A stretch of DNA of 64,000 nt from positions 16,830,160-16,894,159 of the forward strand of contig NC_083601.1 of the NCBI RefSeq assembly GCF_029168945.1. Direction: 5' to 3'. The notes below the pieces were generated by a model. That model was not told where the DNA came from. It ran no database searches and saw only the letters and a program-made list of their open reading frames with translations. Shown here one piece after another: positions 1-12,918 of the stretch. Made by a program: the position numbers and the translations under genes. Every line of letters begins with the position of its first letter. Within the stretch, counting starts at the first letter, position 1. The DNA is from Cannabis sativa (taxonomy: Eukaryota > Streptophyta > Magnoliopsida > Rosales > Cannabaceae).

Positions 1-952
1 TGAAGGGTAAAGTGTCTTTGATGTTTGGACGGACTATGTACGTGCAAGATGATAGCAAAAATTGTCACCAACCTTTATTCAGCTCCTAGATGTGCTGGAC
101 GTATGTTTCGCCTCCAATCTAATCAAAATATTGATGATGTCGGTAATCAGATTTCGAAGAATCACTCGACGATTCTCCCTCTCCAGTGGTCACAAAAAAT
201 ATTAACGACACGCTTGAAGAAGATGAGAAGCTAGTTACACAGAGAGTGTTATCTTCAAATAAGAGCTGGAGCAGGTCATTGTCAATCGAGTATTCACCTC
301 CCCAAAAGTCAATTGGATTTATCTACAAAATTGAAGGCTAGAGAGGGGAAACCCTAAGCTGTGCAACTGCAAGAGGTGTTTTTCTAAATTAACCACTTTT
401 TTAAGCATAAAAACTAAAGCTGAAAGCTTCCTTTTGTTTGGGTTGTGAGAAAATGAAAATGAAAATGTTAATTTTAAATTTTAATTTTAAATTTTACCTT
501 TGGTGATCCTGACATTGATTGATCGAGACTCCCTTATTACACCTTTTGTTGAGACTTAGAGAGAGAATAGAAAATTGATAGGAGAATGATGGGATTGGAA
601 TGGGGTACAAAAGTAGCCATGTATTTGCATCATTGCCTAATTGTTTGCTGCCTTTCACTTTTCTTTCTTCTTTTTAATTTTTGTGTCATAATCATTGATT
701 TTTTTTTTTTGAAGGAAATCTAATTTATTCAAAATTCAATGAATTACTTTTACTCTTTTGTCAATTATCGAATGACCAAAGAGTTAAGGACACCAATGTA
801 CCAAAATTCTTATGACAAATGGATCTCTGAAATTAGAGCACTCACAAAATAAGACCTCCATTACAGTAAATATCAATTCTATTCTACATGTAGAATATTT
901 TTTATTTCTCTTTCTTTTTCCTGGACTTCCTTTTCCACTAATATAAATATAT
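1..952. other. AT-rich DNA, no gene recognised
   Basis: I see no convincing gene. The 69-codon frame at 25-234 has no recognisable domain and no repeat partner in the window. The rest is AT-rich with homopolymer runs. It may include the edge of a host gene lying to the left, but nothing here proves that. Confidence 0.4.
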
Positions 953-962
953 TTATATATAT

Positions 963-1907
963 GGAAGAGGTTTCAATGGTTACATTTTTATTGTAACCAT
1001 CATGGTTACATTTTTTTAAGCCATTGGATTATTATTTTATGGTTGTGATTAATTTGGAAATTAAATAAAAATAAATATAAAAAAACTTGTAACCTGAAAG
1101 TAACCTAATCATTTATTTCCTTATAAAACTTTAATTAAGATTAATTATATTTTAAAATTAAATTAATTATAATTATTAATTAATTTTTTGCAATTTATTA
1201 CTATATAAGGATCTTTTAGCAATTTATTTTTTTATACTTAAATTATTTAAAATTTTAGAGCAAAGTTTTTTATAATTTAAAATTATACACAATATAATTT
1301 CATAATTTAAATTTTATTATACTTGTAATCTTAATTTTAAATTATTACACATAATTATTTAATTTTTTTATTTAAATATTTAAAAAGTAAAAAATGAAAT
1401 AAGTTGAAGGATTTTTTTTTTAAAAAATAACTGCACTTGTTATCGATTGATTAGCTTGAGGCCTCATACTTAGTTAATATAATTGTAACAAAATAATTAA
1501 ATATCATTTAAAAATAATTAATTATTTGAAAATTTATTATAAGAAGAGAATTTTAATTTGTGTCAAAAGAAGTTTAATTTTTGTAAAAAAAATAAATTTT
1601 TTTGTAAATATTATAATTAAATGGCTTAATTATTAAAATAATTCAAGTAAGGATTTAAATATAAATATTAATTACTAAAAGAGGTCTTGTTAAATATGTA
1701 ATTAATTATTTTAAGAAAATAGTTAATTATAATTAAATAATTCTAAAAAAGGAATGTTTATTTAATTAATTATTTTAAGAAAATAGTCAATTATAATTAA
1801 TTAAATCTAAAAAAAGAAAGTCTACCTATTAGTAACCTGCTATTACAGGTTAAAGAAAAATGTAACCATATGGTTACAATAAAAATGTAACCATTAAATA
1901 GTCACCC
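963..1907. mobile_element. MULE-like MITE 1 (945 bp) with 10-bp target duplication
   Basis: The ends are inverted copies: AATGGTTACATTTTTATTG near 975 is mirrored by its reverse complement ending at 1895, and the similarity continues outward to GG at 963 and CC at 1907. The flanking 10 bp TTATATATAT occurs at 953-962 and again at 1908-1917. A 9-10 bp duplication with inverted-repeat ends fits a non-autonomous Mutator-like element. The interior is AT-rich and non-coding. The duplication is low complexity, so the outer boundary is less certain than the inner repeat. Confidence 0.7.
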
Positions 1908-1977
1908 TTATATATATATATATAATCTAAGAAATAATACATATAAATGTGTCAAGGCATTTTATTATATAATTATA

Positions 1978-2921
1978 GGGTAATACTATGGTAGGACCTA
2001 GCAAAAGTTTCCTACCGGTAGGGAACTTTTTTTTTACCGTTAATTTTAGATCTTGTGGTTATTATGATGTAAGGTATATACTTTTACTATAGGACTGCTT
2101 GTATACAATTAAAATTTTATACATATTATAATAATATATTTATTTTAAAAAATAAAATAATATTAATAATTAAAAAAATTTATTAATTTTTATTTTTTTA
2201 ATTATTATTATTTTCTAAAATTAATTTAAATTATTTTTATATAGATATTTATTCTCAAAAATTCTTCTGACGTGGGATCGCTTGAATGATTTTAGATGCT
2301 CTTTAATCGGAACCGTACCAACTTGCTTCTCTTAAACTCAACTATTTTAGCAGAAAAAATAATATCAAACCGAATTAATTAATTTTTTTTTATAAGTGGC
2401 GTCTCAAAAAAGCAGCCAAATAACAAGATAAAACCACTGAAAAATAGTCAATAACACCATAACTACGCACAACCTAAAAGCAAAACAAAGACAAGACTAG
2501 GTGTAAACATAAAAAAAACTAGCAGTAAATTATGAAAAGCAAAAAAAAATGAGTTTAGAAAAAATATTTTTTTTTTCTGAAAATAAATACCAATATAAAA
2601 ATAATTCAAAGTAACTTTAAAAAAAATAATTCAAAATAAAAATTAATAAATTTTTTAATTATTAGTATTATTTTCTTAAATAATAATAATAATTTAAAAT
2701 AAAAATTAATAAATTTTTTTAATTATTAATATTATTTTTTTTAAAAAAATAAATATCATTAAATATTATTATAATATGTATAAAGTTTTAATCGTATACA
2801 AGCAGTCCTATTGTAAGAGTATACACCTTACATCATAATAACTACATGATCTAAAATTAATGGTCAAAAAAAGTTCTCTACCAGTAGGGAACTTTTGCTA
2901 GGTCATACCATAGTCTTGCCC
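1978..2921. mobile_element. MULE-like MITE 2 (944 bp), TIRs over 200 bp, 10-bp target duplication
   Basis: The left end begins GGGTAATACTATGGTAGGAC and the right end, read in reverse complement, begins GGGCAAGACTATGGTATGAC. The mirrored similarity continues inward for more than 200 bp, including GCTTGTATAC and the AT-rich ATTAATAAATTTTTT tracts. The 10-bp sequence TATAATTATA occurs at 1968-1977 and 2922-2931. Long terminal inverted repeats with a 9-10 bp duplication are typical of Mutator-like non-autonomous elements. No coding capacity. The right arm also holds an internal direct duplication of about 60 bp (roughly 2620-2740). Confidence 0.8.
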
Positions 2922-3094
2922 TATAATTATATATAACATGTGTGCTTTTGTGCTATTTAAGGAAAAAAATGGGAGACTTGTTATAGAAAAATTATATATC
3001 GGTAAATTATTTCTAAACAAATATTAATATTGATGTTATTATATATTCATAAGTTTAGATTAATTTAAAATATAGTGTATATAAATAAGTATTC

Positions 3095-3982
3095 CCACTG
3101 CTAAAGCCCTCCTTATAGATTGGACTCGGGCTCAAGATACAACTATGATTCCCACTGCTGTTTTCCTTACAGACAGTGGCGGACCCAGAATTTAAAGTCA
3201 GGGGGGCGTAAATAAATTTAAAAAGAAAATATAAAGTGTAATTAGTGGGGTTTGAACCTTTACCCTCTAACCTATTTACCAACTACCTTAACCATTACAC
3301 CAAGGTTACTATTATGTCTATAAATATCATCTTTTAATACAAATACATGTTGTAACTAATTAAAATACATATACATTTTTTTCTCGATTTTTTTTTTCAG
3401 GGGGGGCGACTGCCCCCCCTCGCTACAATGTGGGTCCGCCCCTGCTTACAGATGTAGGTGGGGATGAAACATGGATCAAACTATCTGTTAATACGTTGAA
3501 GATTAATGTCGATACTGTCATTTTATCAGAGAATGGAACTTATAGCTTTGCGGGGGTAATTAGAGACGAAACTGGTGCTTTGGTGGAGGAGTTTAGCTGC
3601 TGTCGTTCAGGAGTGTTGCAGCCCTAAATGGTGGAAGCCTTGGGTGTTAAGGAGGCTCTGAGTTGGATTAAGGCAAAGGAGTGGAAGGAGGTTGTCATTG
3701 AAACTGATAGTCTTACAGTGGTGCAAGCGTTACGTAGTTCTCTTCTTATGGTTTCATACTTTGAAAGTGTTATTTCTGATAGTAAGATGATGTTAAATGA
3801 TTTGAGAGATGTTTATGTCAATTTTATTAGACGTTCTGCAAATAGTGTTGTTCACTTTTTAGCTCGAGCATCTTATTTAGTTGCTGATCGTGTTATCAGG
3901 AGTAGTGATGCTACTCCAGATTTTAATCATGTAATCACTATGGATTGCAATTAATAAAGATGATTTTATTTCAAAAAAAAAA
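3095..3982 (+). pseudogene. 5'-truncated LINE (L1-type) remnant with RNase H domain and poly(A) tail
   Basis: The plus-strand frame 3430-3954 translates to a plant LINE-type C-terminal RNase H domain. Visible blocks are KINVDT (first acidic position), GVIRDETGALV, VEALGVKEAL (Glu), IETDSLTVVQAL (Asp) and ANSVVHFLARAS near the end. A TAA at 3625-3627 interrupts the frame; the ATG that follows is in the same frame, so this is a broken copy and not two genes. AATAAA overlaps the stop near 3953, followed by a poly(A) tract at 3973-3985. A 12-bp duplication, aaataagtattc, flanks it at 3083-3094 and 3983-3994, as expected for target-primed reverse transcription. Only about 0.6 kb of the original element remains. 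A processed gene copy is a less likely alternative. Confidence 0.75.
3174..3444. mobile_element. hAT-like MITE (271 bp) inserted in the LINE remnant
   Basis: The left end CAGTGGCGGACCCA and the right end TGGGTCCGCCCCTG are imperfect inverted repeats. CTTACAGA is duplicated exactly at 3166-3173 and 3445-3452, the 8-bp size expected of hAT elements. Removing the insert and one duplication restores a continuous LINE sequence. Poly-G/poly-C blocks (3203-3208 and 3402-3419) lie just inside the ends. No coding capacity. Confidence 0.85.
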
Positions 3983-3994
3983 AAATAAGTATTC

Positions 3995-4716
3995 TAAATA
4001 TTTTAAAAAATATATAGAAGTATTATTAATGAGATAAAATATTTAAAATAAATAAAATATATAAATAATAATATTTTAATGATATTGAGAAAAAACATAG
4101 AGAAGCTAACGTATGATACAATGTAAAAGTTTGAAATAAAATATAAATAAAATTTTAATGAATTATTTTAAAAGATAGAGTAAAAAAGTTGTTAGGAGTG
4201 CTCTTATATATAATTTTAACAATTAAGTCCATAATTTTTTTTATTGGCAAAATTACCCTAATCGAAACATACTAAATACAAATAGTTTTTTTGTTAGCAA
4301 TAGGAAACTTATACGCATAATCCTCTTATAAGGGACTTGTAACTCATCTACATTGATTGGATCATTGGTAAGCAATATATCTTCCTTATTCAACCCTTAA
4401 CCTAAATTAATTAGAAGGATACTAGCAAAGGTATCCCTACACTATACCACACAATCGAGTAAAATATTAGCAATTTAGATTTGAAAAAAAATACTTGTTA
4501 ATTCTATTTTTGTATATTTTATGTAAGAAATATTTGAAATTTATTTATCATTTTCGGCCATATATATATTTTTTATATATGTTTTATTGATTTGAATAGT
4601 AAAGGAATAATATACATTGTGTCTTTATGTTTAAGAATCTACTATCTTATGATTTTTTTTTTTTTTCTAACTGATTTTCTTGTATTTATTCTGACCATAT
4701 ACTGTAAGTTTAATGT
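3995..4716. other. AT-rich spacer, nothing recognised
   Basis: About 720 bp of AT-rich sequence without a usable reading frame, terminal repeats or RNA gene that I can see. Confidence 0.5.
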
Positions 4717-5702
<986 letters not shown>

Positions 5703-5706
5703 AAAG

Positions 5707-5718
5707 TGGTATCAGAGC
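5707..5718 (+). other. Primer binding site (tRNA-iMet) of copia G
   Basis: TGGTATCAGAGC, complementary to the 3' end of plant initiator-Met tRNA, lies four bases after the LTR end. Confidence 0.9.
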
Positions 5719-5894
5719 AAGGTTCTTGCTAAAGAAAGTCAACAAAAGAAGATCAAGAAAGCCATTCAAAGTTGGAAGAACTTGATTCCCAGCAAGAAGA
5801 TTATGAACTTTAGGATTTTGTGGACATTCCTTTGAATGATCCAATTGAAAACTCTCTAACTCAAAACTTTGTTAATTCAGATTTCATTGCTGAA

Positions 5895-6080
5895 ATGAGT
5901 AATATCAAGTTAGATATTGATAGATTTGATGGTCCTGGTGATTACAGGATATGGAGAAGAAAAATCAGATCACTTTTGGCACAGTAGAAGCTGGTGAGAG
6001 TACTTGAAGAACCAATCAAATGGCCAGAAGGCACATCAAGAATCCAGCAAGAAGAGTTGCTGGAAACAGCAATATGGATA
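5895..6080 (+). pseudogene. Copia G gag, N-terminal remnant
   Basis: From ATG 5895 the frame reads SNIKLDIDRFDGPGDYRIW and on to WRRKIRSLLA, the usual start of copia Gag (acidic/hydrophobic lead, then FDG..Y..W). A TAG follows LLAQ, so the gene is dead. The frame is cut at 6080 by element E. It appears to resume after E at 56916 (IIFNLSDAI), matching the ILSLSD-type block that follows in copia Gag. Beyond about 56957 the similarity stops. Confidence 0.6.
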
Positions 6081-6574
6081 TGTTAGAAAAATTAATAATA
6101 AACCCAAGATCAATTTGTATATAAGATAGAACACAATAATAATAATATATAATAATTAGGTATGCATACCTGATTGATCCATAGCAATTACCTCAATTCA
6201 ATACATAGCAATTACTTTAATTCAATAGAGCAATACTATCAACTAAGTCTTTCTCCCTAGATCTCTAAATCAGAAGCAGTTTATTTATCTGATTATCAAA
6301 AGGTATACAATTGTGATGAGACAATATGTATTTATAGAGTTAGGGAAGGGACTTAGCTACATAACCCTAGTTGGACTAAACCTGCTCATCAAAGGCTTCA
6401 GTTAACTAGAAAAGCCCACACTTCTGCTTCACCTAGACATTACACACAAATGCTAAGTCGATTAACAATTGATCACCAATAATATGGGCTAACACAACAA
6501 AGAACTATCCAATCAACCCAAGTTTTAATAAAACCAATAAAAGTTAATGTAAGCCCAAATAAAAAGTCTAACAT
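6081..6574 (-). mobile_element. 3' LTR of copia E
   Basis: 494 bp, TG...CA ends. On the minus strand a CTATAAATACA promoter motif lies at about 6327-6339. It contains a 24-bp direct duplication (ATAGCAATTAC..CAATTCAAT, about 6180-6230), also present in the other LTR. Confidence 0.85.
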
Positions 6575-6743
6575 TCTCCCACTTGGGCTACATTAATTTT
6601 AATACATATATATTATATATCAAAATAATTTTGTTTGAAAACGACTCATGGGTTGAACAACAAGAAAATATTTGTGGCCACTTTAAAAATGATAGTTCTC
6701 TAATAGCATCTCAACATACCGGTCCAATTTAACCTTTGATAAT
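6575..6743 (-). other. Polypurine tract and 3' untranslated part of copia E
   Basis: Read on the minus strand, AGCCCAAGTGGGAGAA directly abuts the LTR (6575-6590). This is the classical copia polypurine tract and fixes the element's orientation. The rest is non-coding up to solo LTR J. Confidence 0.75.
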
Positions 6744-7621
6744 TGTTGGCGAGCAAAATTCGCAACACCAAAAGTATATGATAATACTAATAATAAGAAG
6801 AAATTGTTTGAAGAACAAATGCGAGTATTCAACCTAAAATGGCGAGTACTCGAGCTGGGAACGTAAATACTTAATAGAAAGCTGGAAATAACAAGAAGAC
6901 AAAGGATTATAGTGGTTCAGTCAGATCACAGTCTGCTTAGTCCACTGTAGCAAGAGTTTCGTAGTGGATCACCCCTTTATATACAAAGTAGGTGTCAAGT
7001 TAATTACACCAGGATTGTTATTCATTGTCAATCTGTTTGTACATTGATTCATAATAATTAGACTAAAAATGTAAACATTAATAAATGAATAACATTTTCG
7101 ATTCACTAAATACAACAACGTATGCGACTTCTATTGCTCGAGTTGACTGTTCATATTCTGGTATAAGCTCGCGGGCTTAGGATAGGCCTAACATCTGATT
7201 AAGCCTAAGATGCCTACGTTCTTAGATAGTCGCATTTATGAACGTCGTATGACGAGCTGATAGAACCTAGACATGCGAGTCTATATTGGTTTATCGAGGC
7301 TGTTAGGTCATCGGGACCAGCTCGCATTATAGAGAATCGATCTCTATGTTTTCGCAGGAGTATAGAAAGGATACCCGCACATATCCTGGTACATGCGAGT
7401 TGGATCCATTCTTTGGTCCCACATAATGCGAGTTACACGAATGCGATTTAGACTTTGATCATACTCGCATCATCTCGCTGATTCTAGCTCAGGCGAGGTT
7501 TAAACTCGAGGAGTCTCTCATGGATATCTCAGCTTTTCTTGGAAAACTGAATACAAGTGTCCTCCAAATAGGAGTCTGGTCTCAAGTTTATCATATATGA
7601 TCACAGTATCTCACCATAACA
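6744..7621 (-). mobile_element. Solo LTR J of the Tat/gypsy A-B family
   Basis: The reverse complement matches the LTRs of elements A and B over the full length, from TGTTATGGTGAGAT to CTCGCCAACA, including the TATATAAAGGGGTGATCC promoter block. ATAAT duplications flank it at 6739-6743 and 7622-7626. No internal region is present, so it is a solo LTR left by LTR-LTR recombination. It is visibly more diverged than the A and B LTRs, so it comes from an earlier burst. Confidence 0.88.
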
Positions 7622-7626
7622 ATAAT

Positions 7627-8136
7627 GAACTATGATAGTCATATTATTTTTAACTCAACAAAAGACATTCATAATCACAAATACCAAAGTATTAAATCGA
7701 CATGGTCAAAAAGTCTAGTAGTGTGGTAAGGAATTATGTTCAACATGTGATCAATTTAAAATAACATAATATCCTTATCAATCCTCAATTTCACTGTTAC
7801 CGTGATGCTTAATAAATAAGCCAGTGAAATTAAACATACACAACTTAATAAATAAGTCAGTGTCACTAAACTTGCTTAAAAAATTAAGCCAACAAAATAT
7901 CATTGTCATTAAGCAAATATACTTAAAATACAATGATCACAACAAGATATGAACTACATGCTTTCAATTCAATTATTCTCGAGAATATAATAAAGCCTAA
8001 CTGAAAGCATAAACATCCAATAATCAAAAAAGTATTGGCCCACAAAGTAGTTCATAACATCAACAAGTAAATTACATATAAATGTAATCTCAAAAGATAA
8101 AGCAAGAAACTCCCACAAACCCAAATGAGCAAAAGA
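7627..8136 (-). other. Copia E 3' untranslated region
   Basis: AT-rich non-coding DNA between solo LTR J and the end of the RNase H frame. It contains short repeated phrases such as AATAAATAAGCCAGTGAAATTA / AATAAGTCAGTGTCACTAA (about 7810-7875). No gene seen. Confidence 0.5.
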
Positions 8137-8806
8137 TTATAAAATGCCCATATCATTAACATGTTTATTAAACAACATGACACTTAACCCTTTGGTTAGA
8201 GGATCTGCTAACATCGACTCGGTCTTGCAATTTTCAATGACAATGTCCCCTTTCTTGACCAAGTCTCTGACAGTGAGATACTTTATTTCCATATGTTTAG
8301 AAGCACTACTAATCTTGTGATTCTTTGAAAAGAAAACAGCAGCATTATTATCACAATAGATTAGCATAGGTGTGGAAATAGAATCAACCACTCGTATCTC
8401 TGAAATAAAATTCATCAGCCACAAAGCTTGCAAAGATGCCCCATAACATGCAACAAACTCAGCATACATAGTAGATGATATGATTAAAGTCTATTTAACA
8501 CTTTTCTAAGAAATAGCAGCACCAACAAAAGTGAAAATATAGCCAGAAGTTGACTTTAAATCATCTACATAACCACAAAAATATGAATCTGAATAACCAA
8601 CAACTTGAAGATTGTTGACATGCTTATACACAAGCATAAAACTCTTCGTTCTATGCAAATATCTCAAAACTTTCTTGACTGCAACCCAATGATCATGGCC
8701 AGGATCAGATAAATATCTCCTAAGAACATCGACCATGAAAGCAATATCAGGTCTAGTGCAAACCTAAGCATACATCAAACTCCCTACTACACTTGCATAT
8801 GAGATA
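8137..8806 (-). pseudogene. Copia E RNase H / end of reverse transcriptase, broken
   Basis: Two minus-strand segments in the same frame, 8736-8506 and 8469-8137, encode the copia RNase H region: VGYSDSYFCGYVDDLKSTSGYIF, then MYAEFVAC, LIYCDNNAA, SKHMEIKYLTVRDLV and MLADPLTKGL. These are the standard catalytic Asp/Glu/Asp blocks and the KH.EI...D.LTK signature. Stops separate the halves near 8500. The N-terminal continuation, including SVVGSLMYA, runs to 8806, where solo LTR F interrupts it. The reading resumes at 10669. Confidence 0.8.
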
Positions 8807-10663
8807 TGATGGGTTTTATGCCCTAAATAAAACTCATTTCATATAATCAGATTTACTTATTAATAAAGATCAGAAATAACATTTTATGTTGCATGGTTCA
8901 CATGATTTATTTCATGATTATATGTATATAATGTATGAATTCTTTTTAAGTCCAGAACATATGAATTTGTTAAAGATTATAGTGTTGTCAGCACAGTGGA
9001 ATATAATCTTTGTTATATGTTTAAAAGTTTATTCCCTGATTTGTCAGAATACTGGATTTAGACTGACATGGTATAATCAGCAATAGGTATTCTTACACCT
9101 TGGAAAAGTGTTATGTCCTTTCAAGGACATTGGCAAAGTTTACCAGTATCGGATGTATGGAGTATACATCGGAAGGGACCGATATTGAACTTTGATTAGA
9201 TATATTAAAACTTACCGTAATATCTATTCAATTCAATATCACCTGTTGATCCTAGATCAAATGATCTTAATCCTGATATGGTTAGGTTCAATCTCAAGAG
9301 TGTTACTCGTGTTCTTTGATTTGTTAGTTAAGCCTACTTTTGGGTCAAGGTGATACGTACATTTTAGGAACACGGTAATGCAATTGAGTGGGAGCGCTAA
9401 CATAAATATGGAATCTATAGCTTCTATTTTGCAAATAGAAAGTAAAGGATGATTTCCTTCGAGCTTAACCAAGCGAAGATAAATGGTGGAGATCTCATTT
9501 CACTTAGCTGAAATATCATTTATACAGGGTTAAGTGTTTTAAGGATAAAATACATTGAAGGTGTAGCGGTAACAGTAGTGCGTTTTCAATGTAGATCATC
9601 TATATATAGGATCATTGATCACATTAGGGTTATAACAATGGATAACTAATGACGTGTCTATATCGTGGAACATATAGAGCGTTCTATATGACTGAGAGTG
9701 CAATTCCAAGTTCTAAGTGTGGATTCAATGAGGAATTAATAAGTTAGGGAATTTACTTGGTAAATTCGGTTCGACTTATTTGAAGCTCGGTTATGTAGAC
9801 CCATGGTCCCCATACTAGTTGAGACCATACTGCTTGTAAGACTCAGTTAATTGATTTTAATTAATCAATTATAATTCTAAAAGTTAGACTATGTCTACTT
9901 TATGAATTTTCACTAAGCAAGGGTAAAACAGTAAATAGAGAGTTTAAAGGGTATATTTATTAATTGGGAAACTTTGATTAGTTTTTATTAATAAATAAAA
10001 TAAATGACAATATATTATTTAATAATTAATTATAGTTATTAAATAATTAGATTTGACATTTATGAAGTTGAAAGAGAGAATGGGCAATTTTGAGAAAATG
10101 GGAAACTAGAAATGATGAAATAGGAAAGTTGGAAAAGTGGAAGGATTTGTTTTCCTCAATGTATGGCCGGCCACTTAATGCTTCTATTTCTCATTTTATT
10201 TTTCAATTTTAAATGCCAAATAATTCAACTTTAACCCTATGTGGTATTCTATAAATAGAAGGTAAAGGCTTCAGGTTTGAGACACACTTTACAGTTTATT
10301 CTCTCAAACACCATGAAGCCGCCACTCTCTCTATTTCTTTCTTCTCTGTTTTTCGAATTCTCTTGAGTGATGAGTAGTTCCCACACACATCAAGTGTTAC
10401 CTCAATCATAGTATGTAAGACTATGGAAATTCTGCATCAAAGAAGGAGAAAAGAAGATCCAGGTTCAGATCTTGGTGATGCTCTGCTACAGAAAGGAATC
10501 AAGGGCTAGAGATCTGAACGGAAGGAGTCATATTATTCCGCTGCACCCATTGTAAGGTTTTCTAACTTTATATGTGTTTATTTTCATTGTTTTAGAATTC
10601 ATATTAGGTTGTTAATCCAACATACATGATAGTAAATAGATCCTGGTAAAATTATTTCCAACA
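8807..10663 (+). mobile_element. Solo LTR F (copia family I)
   Basis: 1857 bp. It begins TGATGGGTTTTATGCCC and ends ATTATTTCCAACA. In reverse complement it matches the LTR of element I (61986-63804) over its length. The flanks are AGATA (8802-8806) and GGATA (10664-10668), a target duplication with one change. It sits in the reverse transcriptase of E between MKNI and SYAS. A TATAAATA box at 10250-10257 marks its promoter, and a GGCCGGCC palindrome lies at about 10165. No internal region remains. Confidence 0.85.
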
Positions 10664-10668
10664 GGATA

Positions 10669-11760
10669 TTCTTCATTGCTTCTCTTTTTAAGTCGTTCTT
10701 GGGACAATGTTGCTTAGTAAATTTGTCACTTTCAGAATAGGAATAGAACCAGGCTTACAAAAATTTAATATTGAACCTTTTGAGCACACGATTAATGTAA
10801 GCTTTCTTGAGATAAGCCAAGAAATTTTTGATTCTTATCACGATGAATCTTAATCTCCAAAACAAAAGATGCCTCTCCAAGATCCTTCATATCGAAAAAA
10901 TGGTAGACACAAAAATTTTGGTCTCATTTGGTAATGAAAAATCACTGCTGGCAAGTAAAATGTCGTCTACGTAAAGAACAAGAAAAATATGACGACTCCC
11001 ACTGATCTTCATATAAATACACTAGTTAAACTTGTTCTCGATGAAACCCAACAGTGTCACAACCTTATTAAACTTCAAGTACCATTGGTGAGATGCCTAT
11101 TTGAGACCATAAATGGATCATTTTGATTTGCAAACCAAATTATCATTTCCATTTTCCTCGAAGCCTTCAGATTGAGACATAAAAAATTTGCTCACTCAAT
11201 TCTCCATTCAGAACAACAGTTTTAACAACTATTTGATGCAACTCTGAATCAAAATACGCAACTAAATCCACAATAATTTTGAATGAATCTTTAGTGAAAA
11301 CAAGTGAGAAAGTTTTAGTGTAATCAATACACTCTTTGAGTAAAGCCTTTTGTCACTAAACGTGATTTATACCTTTCTATATGTCCCCTTTCATCATTTT
11401 AGTTCTTAAAAATCCATTTGCAACCTATTGGTTTGAAACCATCAGGTAATAGAACTAACTTCCACATATACATTATTTTTGTCCATGAACTTAATCTCAT
11501 CATCCATAGCTTCTATCCATTTTGAAGAATGTGGACAATTAGGTGCTTCACTATAAGTGACAGGATCCACAAAATGAGCAGTATCATATTCTCCTTCTCC
11601 AAGGTAAATAAAATTATTATGACACTTTGTTGACTTCTTTTGTCTTTGAGATCTCCATAGAGGAGGTACTTCTGGAATGATTTCTATTTGTTGATCATCA
11701 TTTCGAATGACATATTCCACAATTGGATTTCTTCGATAACAGGACCCTCATCAACAACAA
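10669..11760 (-). pseudogene. Copia E reverse transcriptase remnant
   Basis: The minus strand encodes pieces of copia reverse transcriptase. The best is 11720-11442, with LWRSQRQKKS, DPVTYSEAPNC and WIEAMDDEIKFMDKN, the usual entry to the domain. The remainder towards 10669 is recognisable only in short frames. Many indels and stops make it non-functional. Confidence 0.65.
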
Positions 11761-12124
11761 AACCTTCTTCAATAATAGGTTCCTCATCAATAATAGGACC
11801 CTCGTCATCTTAGATATTAGGAGCAATATATTCATCAGCAATGGAAGCGTTATCAACTAGAGTAAGAATAAGACTGCTATTATTATCATCTCTTGAAAAA
11901 GACATAGGAATAAAAATTCCTTTAGATGACTCCCCCATTTCAAGAGATGTTGGAGTAATATTTTAAGCAACAATAAATTCTAGAAATTAGTAGTTTGAGA
12001 CTCAACAATTTGTGTATCACGAGTAGGACAGTAAAAGCGATAGCGTTTTGAGTGCATTGGATAACCAATAAAATAACAACGAACTGTTCTCGGATCTAAT
12101 TTTTCAAATTAAGATCATAAATCC

Positions 12125-12918
12125 TTACTTCAACGGGATAACCCCATACATAAAATAATTCAAACTAGACTTTCTCCCAATCCACAACTCAAAAGAGGTT
12201 TCGGGAACAGATTTACTGAGAAAGCGATTTAAAATATAAGTTGTAGTCATAAGTGCTTCACCCCATAAAAACTCTAGAAGATTTGATCTACTCAACATGC
12301 TTCTCACCATATCCATGGGAGTGCGATTTCTCCTTTCAGCAACGCCATTTTTCCCAGGTGAACTTGACATAGTGTATTGAGAAACTACACCATTTTCTGG
12401 AAAATATTCAGCAAAAGGCCTTATGTGTAGTCCAAATTTTGAATAACGACCATAATATTCTCCTCCACGATCTGAAAGAACAACTTTGATAACTCTTTCT
12501 AATTGTTTCTCAAGAACATTTCAAAAGATTTTGACTTTATCAAGAGCGTAGATTTTTCTTGAATCAAGTGAAGCCATAACGATAAAAATCATCAATAAAA
12601 GTGATAAAATACTTGTTTTTTGCACAACGAGGTGGAATAAGGTCTACTGATGTCAGTGTGGATAATCTTTTTTAAAGAGTGACTACAGGTAGCAGTCTGC
12701 TTTCTTATTTTAGTCAATTTTCCACAAGTACAATCAGCACAAGTATCCCAACCAGAAACATCAACATGAGGAAGAATGTTAGCTAGAAGTAATCGATCAA
12801 TTCTTTCTTTAGAAATATGACCCGATCTATCGTGCCATAATAATAAGGATGTTATCTTAATATAAGATTTCTTACCCACAATATTCACAACATTGAAAAA
12901 GGAAGCTAAGGAAGTCAA
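12125..12918 (-). pseudogene. Copia E GAG-pre-integrase and integrase remnant
   Basis: Segment 12918-12592 carries the zinc-binding region: LWHDRSGHISKERIDRLL, then CADCTCGKLTK and the start of the catalytic core IHTDIS. Segment 12370-12125 carries [31 protein letters not shown] and [10 protein letters not shown], including the catalytic Glu context. The middle Asp region between them is frameshifted. Confidence 0.8.

Noticed and set aside
25..234. 69-codon plus-strand frame at the window start
   Set aside because: No domain, no repeat partner and no clear promoter; coding status cannot be supported.
6081..6574. Treating the two 490-bp copia E repeats as unrelated solo LTRs
   Set aside because: Only their outer flanks share GGATA; the inner flanks carry a polypurine tract and a primer-site remnant, as expected for one element.
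9257..9472. 71-codon frame in solo LTR F, with relatives at 45758 and 63189
   Set aside because: Its recurrence simply follows the LTR family; frames differ in length and end at random points.
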